A program made the position numbers and the translations under genes. From Marinococcus sp. PL1-022 (GTDB lineage Bacteria; Bacillota; Bacilli; Bacillales; Marinococcaceae), in NCBI RefSeq assembly GCF_033845285.1, contig NZ_JAWXCX010000001.1, forward strand, positions 2,185,495 to 2,249,494: DNA of 64,000 bases. Reading direction: 5' to 3'. The notes under the pieces were generated by a model that saw only the letters and a program-made list of their open reading frames with translations, had not been told where the DNA came from and made no database searches. Of this stretch, positions 42,067-50,027 are shown piece after piece (position 1 is the stretch's first letter; each line of letters starts with the position of its first letter).

Positions 42067-42954
42067 TTATAAATTATTAAAGAATTTATTTAATCTTTTT
42101 CCAGTATTAGATAATTTTTGGCCTTGAACTTCTACTACATGCTTATAGGTATTCTCCACTCTTGTGTCTAAATCCGGCTTATGAGTATAAATAAAATCTT
42201 TATAAGGAGTTACCAAAAACGTACTATCGATTTTTTCCTTTGTCTGAGAATCCAGGGTTTGCTTTTTAAGAATATCCTTCATTAAATCATCCGCCGGTTT
42301 AAAACCCATTTTTCTGGACATATTTAAAGTTCTTAATTTCATACGATTTTTACCAGCATATTCATAAAATTGTGCTAAATAAAATAAGTATTCTGCTTTT
42401 TTACCTTTATTCGCTTCAAACTGCAATGCTCTAGTAGTGTAATCGATAGATCTGTCCAGTGTTTTCAATCTAGCGGGCATATCCGACATAGCCATTGATG
42501 AATAAGCCAGTGCTTTGCTTAATATGATGTAGTCCTCACTACGCGATACATACTCAGCATTTTTTATTCGCTTCATCGTCAGTGCAATACTCATGCCAAT
42601 ACATTTCGAAGGATTGAACGCTTCATATTCATCATCCAGTGAATTCAACCCTGCACTTACACCTTTACCCGCTACAAAACCGACTGGGTTTATTATTCCT
42701 CTTCCTACGCTGACTCCACTATTTAATTTTTTATAAAAGACTAGGGCTTCATAGTAAAACAACCAATGAATTGGTTCGTTAGGCTCGTCTTGAATTTTCT
42801 TTTTCAATTCTCCTAAGCCTGATGCACCTTGAACCCCGTCCCCAATTGCGGAGACTAGAGGCAGTTCAGATAATTCTTTTTTTATTTTCCTTGAATATGT
42901 AGCCAAATTTTCCTGATCACTTTTCGATAACCATTTATCTAAAAAACTTCCCAT
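42067..42954 (-). CDS. Unknown 295-residue helical protein
   Basis: I do not recognise this family. The sequence is predicted almost wholly helical. Residues about 60-110 contain a glycine-rich stretch (GVSVGRGIINPVGFVAGKGVSAGL) that could be a membrane-interacting loop. Residues about 140-225 look like TPR-type helical pairs (YIILSKALAYSSMAM, DYTTRALQFEANKGKKAEYLF). It has no signal peptide and no catalytic motif that I can name. The start ATG follows AAGGAGG. It is the first gene of a three-gene, low-GC group with the EF-hand-like and DUF2628-like genes, whose base composition differs from the surroundings. Confidence 0.75.
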   Translation of the reverse strand: MGSFLDKWLSKSDQENLATYSRKIKKELSELPLVSAIGDGVQGASGLGELKKKIQDEPNEPIHWLFYYEALVFYKKLNSGVSVGRGIINPVGFVAGKGVSAGLNSLDDEYEAFNPSKCIGMSIALTMKRIKNAEYVSRSEDYIILSKALAYSSMAMSDMPARLKTLDRSIDYTTRALQFEANKGKKAEYLFYLAQFYEYAGKNRMKLRTLNMSRKMGFKPADDLMKDILKKQTLDSQTKEKIDSTFLVTPYKDFIYTHKPDLDTRVENTYKHVVEVQGQKLSNTGKRLNKFFNNL

Positions 42955-43017
42955 TAATAACCTCCTTAACTAAGCCTTAAGGACTAATAAAATTATACTA
43001 TTATCCATATTTAATAA

Positions 43018-43482
43018 TCAACTGGAAATTTTGTATATCATAAAAAATGCAGTGAAGTTTTTATGCTTCACTGCATGTTTCAACTTTTTCAGTATATCTT
43101 TAGCAAGCTTATTCGTGAGTGGACGTGCGAGTGTGCCAATCAATCGTCCGAAACGATTTTTTTGATAAGATTCGTACGTTTGCGTGACTGCTGTCCAGGC
43201 CGATTTTTCTTTCAATTCATAGGTTATAACAATATGCATCTGCTTCAGAGTCAATTCGTAGCTGAAAATCGATGGTTCCTTCACGACCAGATTTTTTCCT
43301 TTAAACACATAAGTAGAGCGACCTGCTTTTTGGCTTTGAGTAAACAACGCTTCTTCTTTTTTCGGATCATGTTCATATGTAATATCGCTAATTTCCGGGC
43401 TCCATGCTGCCCGCTTCCTTGGATCCGTTAAACAATCATATACTGTCTGCCTGGACGTCTTTATCAGGATCTCATGTTTCAT
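43018..43482 (-). CDS. SRPBCC-family protein
   Basis: This 154-residue protein has the START/polyketide cyclase-type helix-grip fold: an opening strand MKHEILIKTSRQTVYDCLTDPRKRAAWSPEI, the usual turn in FSYELTLKQMHIVITYELKE, and a long C-terminal helix (RFGRLIGTLARPLTNKLAKDILKKLKH). Such proteins bind hydrophobic ligands in a cavity. The C-terminus extends beyond the helix with NFTAFFMIYKISS. The ligand is unknown. The start ATG is 4 bases after GGAGGAAT. It appears to be a unit of its own, between the AT-rich module and the GAF-STAS gene. Confidence 0.82.
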   Translation of the reverse strand: MKHEILIKTSRQTVYDCLTDPRKRAAWSPEISDITYEHDPKKEEALFTQSQKAGRSTYVFKGKNLVVKEPSIFSYELTLKQMHIVITYELKEKSAWTAVTQTYESYQKNRFGRLIGTLARPLTNKLAKDILKKLKHAVKHKNFTAFFMIYKISS

Positions 43483-43510
43483 TTTATTCCTCCTTTATCC
43501 TTTTGATAGT

Positions 43511-43539
43511 AAAAAAACCGGCGTCTCTGCCGGTTTTTT
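43511..43539 (-). terminator. Terminator of the GAF-STAS gene
   Basis: AAAAAACCGGC pairs with GCCGGTTTTTT around a 6-base loop. Confidence 0.88.
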
Positions 43540-44410
43540 ATTGAGACTGCAGGTGAAAACCAATGTGTTCGAGTGCAGCTTCAAGATTTCTTGAAATATG
43601 GATTTTCATTTTTAAAATTTCATTGTTGCTCAACTCGTGCTGGGCGATTGCCGGGGAGATTCCTGTCAGTAAAATGTTAACTCCCATGAGCTTCAGGGCA
43701 TGAATGACGTTGATAAACACGTGCGGAAATTCACCATCCACGATCACAAGTCCGGACAAATCAATCACGAGGTGCTCAATTTTTTGGGCCGCGGCGTACT
43801 CGAGAACAGTCCGGGTAATAATTTCAGCCCGTTTTTCATCAATAATTCCCTGAACCGGAAGAATCGAAATACCTTTTCTGACCGGTATGATCGGCACATT
43901 TAAAAATCCAAGGTTGTACTGGGTATGGTCAAGCTCAATAATATGGGCAAGCACCTCTCCCATGGCTTTTAAGTAATCCACATCCTCCTGGCTGAATACT
44001 TTTTCCTCCGGATCCATGACGCACAGCGTTCCGAATACGTTACCGTTCAGATCGGTCAGCGTGACGCCAAGGAATCCCTTCATTTGCAGCTGGGAGGTCA
44101 CCTCTAGTTCCCTTGTCATCACGTCTTTGGTCAGGTCCTCGGTACAGAGTGCGTCTTCCTCGTTCATGATAATTTTTCTGCAGTATGTGTCGCTGTATTC
44201 TACTGAAAAGCCCTCAGGAATAATTTCTTCTTTTTTATTGAACGTGCTGATGACAGTCATTTCATTGCTGCCGCGCTTTGTAATATACGCTGTATTCACA
44301 TCAAGCTGATCGGCGATTAAATCAAACATTTTTTGCGAAACAGATTTCAACGATGGGAATTCGGTCGAATCCAGGCTGTATTCTTTTTGCAATTTTTGTT
44401 CCTCCAACAT
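43538..44410 (-). CDS. GAF-STAS protein, RsbR-like
   Basis: The 290-residue protein joins an N-terminal GAF domain (about residues 20-160) to a C-terminal STAS domain (about 170-285) by a helix, the plan of RsbR co-antagonists in the SigB stressosome. In RsbR two threonines of the STAS domain are phosphorylated. At the places where they are expected (after DLSGLVIVD and in GISPAIAQ), this protein has Gly and His. It is therefore either a non-phosphorylated stressosome member, as described for YtvA-type proteins, or an unrelated STAS sensor. The start ATG follows GGAGGAAC. It is unlinked to rsbS/rsbT here. The GAF ligand is unknown. Confidence 0.85.
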   Translation of the reverse strand: MLEEQKLQKEYSLDSTEFPSLKSVSQKMFDLIADQLDVNTAYITKRGSNEMTVISTFNKKEEIIPEGFSVEYSDTYCRKIIMNEEDALCTEDLTKDVMTRELEVTSQLQMKGFLGVTLTDLNGNVFGTLCVMDPEEKVFSQEDVDYLKAMGEVLAHIIELDHTQYNLGFLNVPIIPVRKGISILPVQGIIDEKRAEIITRTVLEYAAAQKIEHLVIDLSGLVIVDGEFPHVFINVIHALKLMGVNILLTGISPAIAQHELSNNEILKMKIHISRNLEAALEHIGFHLQSQ

Positions 44411-44528
44411 TTAGTTTAATTGCGGGGGCAGTTTGCACATTAGAATTATTATAATACTTTTCCTTTTCCCAAACAATACATGTGTCTTTAGTATGGTATA
44501 AATGTTTATTTAGTATGTATTTTCATAC
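44411..44528 (-). promoter_or_regulatory. GAF-STAS upstream region
   Basis: This short AT-rich region lies between the siderophore operon terminator and the GAF-STAS gene. It contains TAGTATGG and a TTATAATAC near the start of the gene on the minus strand; no SigB-type sequence is obvious. Confidence 0.35.
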
Positions 44529-44554
44529 AAAAAAGCCAGGGTAATCCCCTGACT
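44529..44554 (-). terminator. Terminator of the siderophore operon
   Basis: AGTCAGGG pairs with CCCTGGCT (8 bp, one G-T) on the minus strand, followed by six T. Confidence 0.87.
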
Positions 44555-46353
44555 CAAGTGTAAAGCGTATGGACTGTAAAGAGCGCGTTTTCAACGAATC
44601 CATGCTCTGAAGCGTGCGGGCGGTCATCTCCGTCTCCGTATCCATAATCAAGCATGCGGTTTCGATTCAGGCAAAGCTTTACCATGGCTGGCTGAAAAAG
44701 ATTAAAGAGCTCAAAGCGTCCGGCGAGCTCCGGGAAACGTTTTTGATACGCTTCAATTGTTTCCACTGTCATTTTCCAGAATGTATGCTCTGCAAGTAAG
44801 CTTTTACGGTCAAGCAGATCCGACAGGTAGCGGAAATGGCAGATGAACAATCCCGTAAAGATAAACTGCACGAGCCCCTCCGGCGGTTCACATCGCAGAA
44901 CCTGCTTTAAGTCCTCCGGAAGGTCTTCAAGCTCCGGCAGCTGCTGATCACTCACATTTACGTCATCTACGAAGTCTTTCATAATAAGCCGGTGCGGCTC
45001 GTAGTTCTTTAATACCACGATCGTATTCTGGCCGTGCGGTGAAAAAACGGTGCCGTATTTATACATGTAATGCAGCAGCGGAGGAAGCACTGAATCAAAC
45101 AGCTGTTTGATCCACGCTTCTGTACTTAATCCCGACCGTTCCACGTATTCCAGCACCAAAGGCTTTCCATTTGCATCTTCGTGCAGAAGGGCCGCCAGCG
45201 TTACTGGTTTTTCCTCCTCTTCCACAGCCGTATAAATACTTTCTCTCCAGACAGCCCCCAGCATTTCTGTATACTGGTACGGCACTCCCTGCAGATGATG
45301 AAACGCAGGGTGCGGCACATCGATTGTTTCAGTTTCCCCGAGCAGCCCCACCCTGCACGTATTCTTCAGGAATGGGTCTTCGTCCTTGACCGTCTGAATC
45401 CACTTCGTCACTTCCGGAGCCGCCATTGTCCGCTCACTGGGCAGCCCCCGGTACACCAACGTATTTAAAATACTTACCGGGAGCTTCACATGTTTTTTTG
45501 TTTTATGCTCTGTATTTACGAACGTACGAATCGATTGCTGCGGAAGGTATGTGTCTTCTGAATACTGCAATGGAATAATCCATCCTTTGGCAATGTACTC
45601 AGCGTAAAGCGTCACAATGTGATTGTCCCACTGCCAGGCATGCACCGGCATGTAATAATAGTTCTCCGGAGCTCTCCCGGCCCGGTTTATAAGATCGCGA
45701 AAATGTTTTCGTTCACTCTCATTCAGTTCCTCTTCTATTAAACGATGGTAACCGTCAGCGTGTACCGTTTGAAACGAAGCTGCTTTCTTGTGGACCGCTA
45801 TCCAGAACAAACGAACCTTCTGCTTGTGTTCAGGAGCATAAGAAAGATAATCCTGAAAGCTGAAGCCAATGCGGCCTTTATTGTAAGTAATCCATGGATG
45901 CCCTCCCATTTCTCCTTCAAGCTGCAAATAATCCATTTCCGCAAGCTCGGCAGCTGTCGTTTGTTTGTCCAGCAAATGGCAGTCCGCGGTCAGGGTATGA
46001 TAATATTCTTTCAGTAAATGGCCGGCGGTCTCACTCGAGATCGGTGCCATTTGCTGAAGTTCAAGCAGAAAAGCATCTGCCCGCACAGGTACTTCTACAT
46101 CATGTTCTTTTTTTACGATGCTTTCCGGGTACACATGGGCACTGTCAAAAAGCCGCTTGCGTGCAGAAAATGTATAAACTGCTCCAGAGGCTTCTACTTG
46201 AAGCGTTTGGGGGTCGCCTTCTTTTACAATATCTGCTTCTATAATAGCTTCATACAAAAATTCCTGGAGCATCTTCGCCGTTAACCGCTGATTCGCTTCC
46301 TCCCAGTGCCGCTGTTGGACGGCCCCAAAGGATTCAGCCGTATATGGATTCAT
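44554..46353 (-). CDS. NIS siderophore synthetase, IucC/RhbF-like
   Basis: This 599-residue IucA/IucC-family synthetase joins a carboxylate to an amine or alcohol through an acyl-adenylate, without a peptide synthetase. The ATP-binding motif GHPWITYNKGRIGF is at about residue 157, SPHGQNTIVVL at about 445 and KDFVDD at about 467. By position in the operon it is the RhbF equivalent, which would attach the second hydroxamate arm to citrate. The C-terminal 80 residues are the FhuF-like domain without the C-C-x10-C-x2-C cluster. The start ATG follows AAGGGAAG. It is the last gene of the operon, 39 bases after the monooxygenase gene. Confidence 0.92.
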   Translation of the reverse strand: MNPYTAESFGAVQQRHWEEANQRLTAKMLQEFLYEAIIEADIVKEGDPQTLQVEASGAVYTFSARKRLFDSAHVYPESIVKKEHDVEVPVRADAFLLELQQMAPISSETAGHLLKEYYHTLTADCHLLDKQTTAAELAEMDYLQLEGEMGGHPWITYNKGRIGFSFQDYLSYAPEHKQKVRLFWIAVHKKAASFQTVHADGYHRLIEEELNESERKHFRDLINRAGRAPENYYYMPVHAWQWDNHIVTLYAEYIAKGWIIPLQYSEDTYLPQQSIRTFVNTEHKTKKHVKLPVSILNTLVYRGLPSERTMAAPEVTKWIQTVKDEDPFLKNTCRVGLLGETETIDVPHPAFHHLQGVPYQYTEMLGAVWRESIYTAVEEEEKPVTLAALLHEDANGKPLVLEYVERSGLSTEAWIKQLFDSVLPPLLHYMYKYGTVFSPHGQNTIVVLKNYEPHRLIMKDFVDDVNVSDQQLPELEDLPEDLKQVLRCEPPEGLVQFIFTGLFICHFRYLSDLLDRKSLLAEHTFWKMTVETIEAYQKRFPELAGRFELFNLFQPAMVKLCLNRNRMLDYGYGDGDDRPHASEHGFVENALFTVHTLYT

Positions 46354-46392
46354 CTGTTTTCTTCCCTTCTTTTTAGGATTAGGATCACAGGT

Positions 46393-47727
46393 TTACGCAA
46401 AAACCCCGGTCTTTTTTCTCTCAAATTGCTGGAAAACATTTTTGGTCCGGACACGGTAAACCTCCCGGCCGGCGATTTGATTAATAATGACCGCGTTCCG
46501 ATGCGCTCCAAGCCCGAGATCCGGCGCCCCAACGCCGTGTGTGTGCATTTCACCGTTTTGAATAAACACATGACGGTTCCTTTCAGCCTGTACAGCGCGG
46601 TACTTTTCATCAATCTGCAGACGCCCGTGTTTATCACGCTGCAGCCTTGCTTCGATACCTTTTAAAAACGGCTGTGGAGACGGCTGATAGCCTGTCGCAG
46701 CGATTAACGCTTCCGTTTCTTCTGTGTATTCCGTACCGTAGTTAATCTCCCTCAAAAACAGCTTCATTTTGTCGGCGGGCATTCTCTCTATGTTCATCAC
46801 TTCCGTATTTGCCTGCAGAGTGATGTCTTCGCTCTCCCCTCCGATCGTCTGCTCATAAAGCTCATCGTACACCGCAGCTATGGTGTCAGCGCTGATCCCT
46901 TTATACAGAAGATCCTGCTTCTGGAGCAGCTGTTCCTTTGTGTAAGAATCAAGGTGGTAGAAATAACTAATATATTCCGGCGAAAAATGCTCCAGCCCGA
47001 GCTTGGAATACTCCATCGGAAAAAATCCTGAAGACCTTGTATACCAACGCAGACTGTAGCCATATTCAGGCCGGTTCTTTAACAGATCGAGAAAAACTTC
47101 AGCGGCGCTCTGTCCGGATCCTGCCACCGTAATGCTCTCCTTTTGAAGAAGCTCCTTCCGGCGGTACCGGTAATCAGCAGAATGGCAGACATCTCCTCCC
47201 TTTTCTGCCCAGAAGGGAAGCGACGGTTTCGTGCCCGTACCTGTCACGATGTGCCTGGTATAGTAGTATTCGGTTGTTTTCCCATTCGAACGTACCGCTT
47301 CCACTTTATACAGGCTGCTTTCTTCCAGAAAGGACACATTGGCCACATACCGGCCAAACCGGCAGGAGGAAAGCTTGTCCGCTGCCCACTGGCAGTAGTC
47401 ATTGTATTCGCGACGAGGAATATGAAATTTTTCATAGAAATAAAAAGCATACAGCCGATTCTTTTCCTGTAAATACTGCAAAAAGGAGCAGGGACTCTTT
47501 GGGTCTGCCATTGTGACCAGATCAGCAAGAAAAGGAACCTGCAGACTGGTGCCATCGAGCAGCATACCACCGTGCCATTCAAACGCTTCATTTTCATCCA
47601 GGAATACGCCTTGTATTTCCGGTACGTTTTCCACAAGCGCTGCCATCCCAAGGTTGAATGGCCCAATGCCTATGCCAAGTACGTCATATACTTCTGTTTC
47701 AGCTGCCACCGGCTGTCCCTCCTTCAA
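46393..47727 (-). CDS. Lysine/ornithine/diamine N-monooxygenase, IucD-like
   Basis: This 444-residue flavin N-hydroxylating monooxygenase oxidises a terminal amine to a hydroxylamine, the first step toward a hydroxamate. It has the FAD motif GIGIGPFNLGMA (about residue 16), the NADPH motif VAGSGQSAAEVFLDL (about 203), and the substrate-specific ATGYQPSP (about 358). By context its substrate would be diaminopropane or another diamine made by the decarboxylase at the start of the operon. The start ATG overlaps the end of the acetyltransferase gene by 29 bases. Confidence 0.92.
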   Translation of the reverse strand: MKEGQPVAAETEVYDVLGIGIGPFNLGMAALVENVPEIQGVFLDENEAFEWHGGMLLDGTSLQVPFLADLVTMADPKSPCSFLQYLQEKNRLYAFYFYEKFHIPRREYNDYCQWAADKLSSCRFGRYVANVSFLEESSLYKVEAVRSNGKTTEYYYTRHIVTGTGTKPSLPFWAEKGGDVCHSADYRYRRKELLQKESITVAGSGQSAAEVFLDLLKNRPEYGYSLRWYTRSSGFFPMEYSKLGLEHFSPEYISYFYHLDSYTKEQLLQKQDLLYKGISADTIAAVYDELYEQTIGGESEDITLQANTEVMNIERMPADKMKLFLREINYGTEYTEETEALIAATGYQPSPQPFLKGIEARLQRDKHGRLQIDEKYRAVQAERNRHVFIQNGEMHTHGVGAPDLGLGAHRNAVIINQIAGREVYRVRTKNVFQQFERKKTGVFA

Positions 47728-48289
47728 ATGTCTCCCGTCTGCAAACCATTAGAAGCCCCCGTTTATCCGGCAGATCCACCGGCTTTACAGGCTCAAACCC
47801 CGCTTTTTTAAACACATGAATCATTTTGCCGTTGGTGATATCGGGCTCTGCAATGATCCGGGCTGTCCGGGCGTGTTGAAACTGCATCGAAAGCATAGCC
47901 TTTAAAAGCGGCAGGGCGCAGCCTCTGCCTGTTTCTTCCGGAGGCCCAATCAAAAGGTGTACACCCTGATCTCCCGGTTCCGCCCTGTAATAGGAACCAA
48001 TGACGTCATCCGCTGCCCAATACACCTCCCAGTAGCTGACCGGACGTTCGTCGATCTCTCCGATGTAAAGGGTCTGATGGGTATCATTAAGCGCCTTATG
48101 CAGATGGGTTTGATATTTACTTTCACTTATATTCAACTGCCAAAATGGAACCACGTGAGCCTGGTGCATCCAGCCGTGCAGCAGGTAAAAGTCGGCTGTT
48201 TCATCAACTGCGCGGAATTGAATGCGTTCACCTGCCTGCCCGCCCGGCTCCCGGGTAAACGTATGAGAATTAGATTGCTGGGCTTTCAT
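47699..48289 (-). CDS. Siderophore N-acetyltransferase, IucB/RhbD-like
   Basis: This 196-residue GNAT protein matches the siderophore acetyltransferase group. VPFWQLNISESKYQTHL, WAADDVIGSYYRAEPGDQGVHLLIGPPEETGRGCALPLL (acetyl-CoA loop PPEETGRG) and the C-terminal AEPDITNGKMIHVFKKAGF are typical of IucB. It should acetylate the hydroxylamine made by the monooxygenase to give the hydroxamate. The start ATG overlaps the end of the IucA-like gene by 20 bases, and its own 3' end overlaps the monooxygenase gene by 29 bases. The compact overlaps indicate translational coupling. Confidence 0.9.
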   Translation of the reverse strand: MKAQQSNSHTFTREPGGQAGERIQFRAVDETADFYLLHGWMHQAHVVPFWQLNISESKYQTHLHKALNDTHQTLYIGEIDERPVSYWEVYWAADDVIGSYYRAEPGDQGVHLLIGPPEETGRGCALPLLKAMLSMQFQHARTARIIAEPDITNGKMIHVFKKAGFEPVKPVDLPDKRGLLMVCRRETFEGGTAGGS

Positions 48290-50027
48290 GCTGCAAGCAC
48301 TCCTTTGCGGTCAACGGGTTTGAAATATGAATATAAACGGACTGTTCAGCAAGGGAGCCGACCAATTCATCCATATCAAAAAAACGGGTCAGCAGATTAC
48401 CCTTGGAAGGGATTGTTTCGTGTTCAAGAAGGCTTTCAGTTAAGGCAGAACGGCCGAATGATTTTTCTGCATCTTCAAGCTCTTCGCGCAGTATTCGCAG
48501 CAGCTCCGCCTCTTCAATCAATTCTGAAGCTCCGAAGCCGTTAATCAGTCCAAACAAATGGTTGATAAAAAAGTAGTAACGAAAGCGTTCGTCTGCAATA
48601 TCATCTGCGCATACCGTATCGCTTGAAGCATTCAGCTCCGGTACGTACTCCTTTAAGTGGGCTTCCTTCGAGCGTGCAAAATAGTAGCCCTGGTTGTCCC
48701 GGTAATAAAACACCTGCGGATAGCCGCCGGTAAAACGCACGACGGAATTCTGCTGATGGGCTTCAAGCGCAATGCCGTGGGTCATATACAGCCAAAGCAT
48801 CGGATGCAGGGAGATTGATAAATACTTCCTGAACCAGTCCCGGCTTACCTCGGCAGTGCTCCGGTTTTCTGCCTGAGCAAGGCTTCGGATCAGATTGCCT
48901 AGCATACTGCCTTCTCCGTAAGCATCGTGCACCAGCCCTGCGGCCAATGATACCTGGTCGTCCATAGTTTCCTGAAAAGGGTTTTGCCGGATAATCGTTT
49001 CAAAGCCTGTTTCTTCTTCACCTTTAAGGGCGATGTATGCTGGGTCACGAACAATTTCAAATTCCGGAAAAAACCGTGCTGCCTCTTTCCCAATCCGGCT
49101 CTGCATCAGCTGTTCCACTTCTACGCCGCGCACGAGTTCCTTTTTTTGATTCACACGCAGGGAATTGGTAACCTTCACCGGAATAGAGACTTTGAACATA
49201 TAAGGTGAATGCTCATGGTAAAGTGTCCGGATCGAGGAGGTCGCTGTAAAGCTCCGGCCAGCCGGGCCAAGGTACGCTAATTCTCCCTGGTCTAACTTCT
49301 GCTGAAGGGGTTCCTGCCGGAGCATGGCCTCTGCCTGAAGCGGATGCACCGGCAGCAGAGCATATCCATCATCCAAGCGACAATAGTTTTCTTTAAATAG
49401 TTCCTCTGTCTCTGGCGCATTTTGGAGCTCGTTTTTCACGATAGCTGACGCACTTTCTTTTTCCATCGATGCTTCCTCTACATGTGCTGACGGGGCCCGG
49501 AAAAAATGCAGCTGAAAACGACCGCCGGTTTCCGGGGAATACAGGTCTCTTTCCTCTTCGCGTTCCATTCCCTGACGGCTTTTAGGGGTCGGGTGCAGCA
49601 GATGCCCGAGCAGAAGGGCCTGTTCTGAATCAATGTAGCGGGAGACGATTTCTTCCTTCTGCTCCTTGCGTGCTTCCAAAAACAGCTCTGTGAGCTCAAA
49701 GCTCTGCAGCACCCGCTGCATCATCTCTTCTTTCCCTCCGTTATCGCCGTATTCAAGCGCAAGCTCCTTCAAAAGCAGAGCCCCGGTGGTCAGCACATCA
49801 AGCTCAAGCAGGGAGCCGCTTTCCAGGGTTTTATAATAAAGCGGAAAACGAAAGATATGCCGGTGGGTCAACGAACGGTATTTTACTGGAAGGATCAGCT
49901 CGATGTTCTGACGGGAGAGCTCCACGCGGCACTCCTCCTCGCCCCAGACACCGCTTCCGGTTTCACGCAAATAACAATTGATAAAGCTCTGCATTGAAGC
50001 TTCTGCTGCTTTCTGTTTAAAATCCAA
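48270..50027 (-). CDS. NIS siderophore synthetase, IucA/RhbC-like
   Basis: This 585-residue IucA/IucC-family synthetase is the first of two in the operon. Motifs are LLPVHPLQAEAM (about residue 245), SSIRTLYHEHSPYMFKVSIPVKVTNSLR (about 290, split over the ATP-binding region), and EAHQQNSVVRF (about 420). It would activate citrate and couple it to the first N-acetyl-N-hydroxy-diamine. The start is placed at the TTG at 50027, 7 bases after AAGGAGG; an upstream ATG at 50096 lies inside the preceding gene. It overlaps the decarboxylase gene by 11 bases. Confidence 0.9.
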   Translation of the reverse strand: MDFKQKAAEASMQSFINCYLRETGSGVWGEEECRVELSRQNIELILPVKYRSLTHRHIFRFPLYYKTLESGSLLELDVLTTGALLLKELALEYGDNGGKEEMMQRVLQSFELTELFLEARKEQKEEIVSRYIDSEQALLLGHLLHPTPKSRQGMEREEERDLYSPETGGRFQLHFFRAPSAHVEEASMEKESASAIVKNELQNAPETEELFKENYCRLDDGYALLPVHPLQAEAMLRQEPLQQKLDQGELAYLGPAGRSFTATSSIRTLYHEHSPYMFKVSIPVKVTNSLRVNQKKELVRGVEVEQLMQSRIGKEAARFFPEFEIVRDPAYIALKGEEETGFETIIRQNPFQETMDDQVSLAAGLVHDAYGEGSMLGNLIRSLAQAENRSTAEVSRDWFRKYLSISLHPMLWLYMTHGIALEAHQQNSVVRFTGGYPQVFYYRDNQGYYFARSKEAHLKEYVPELNASSDTVCADDIADERFRYYFFINHLFGLINGFGASELIEEAELLRILREELEDAEKSFGRSALTESLLEHETIPSKGNLLTRFFDMDELVGSLAEQSVYIHISNPLTAKECLQHESPAI

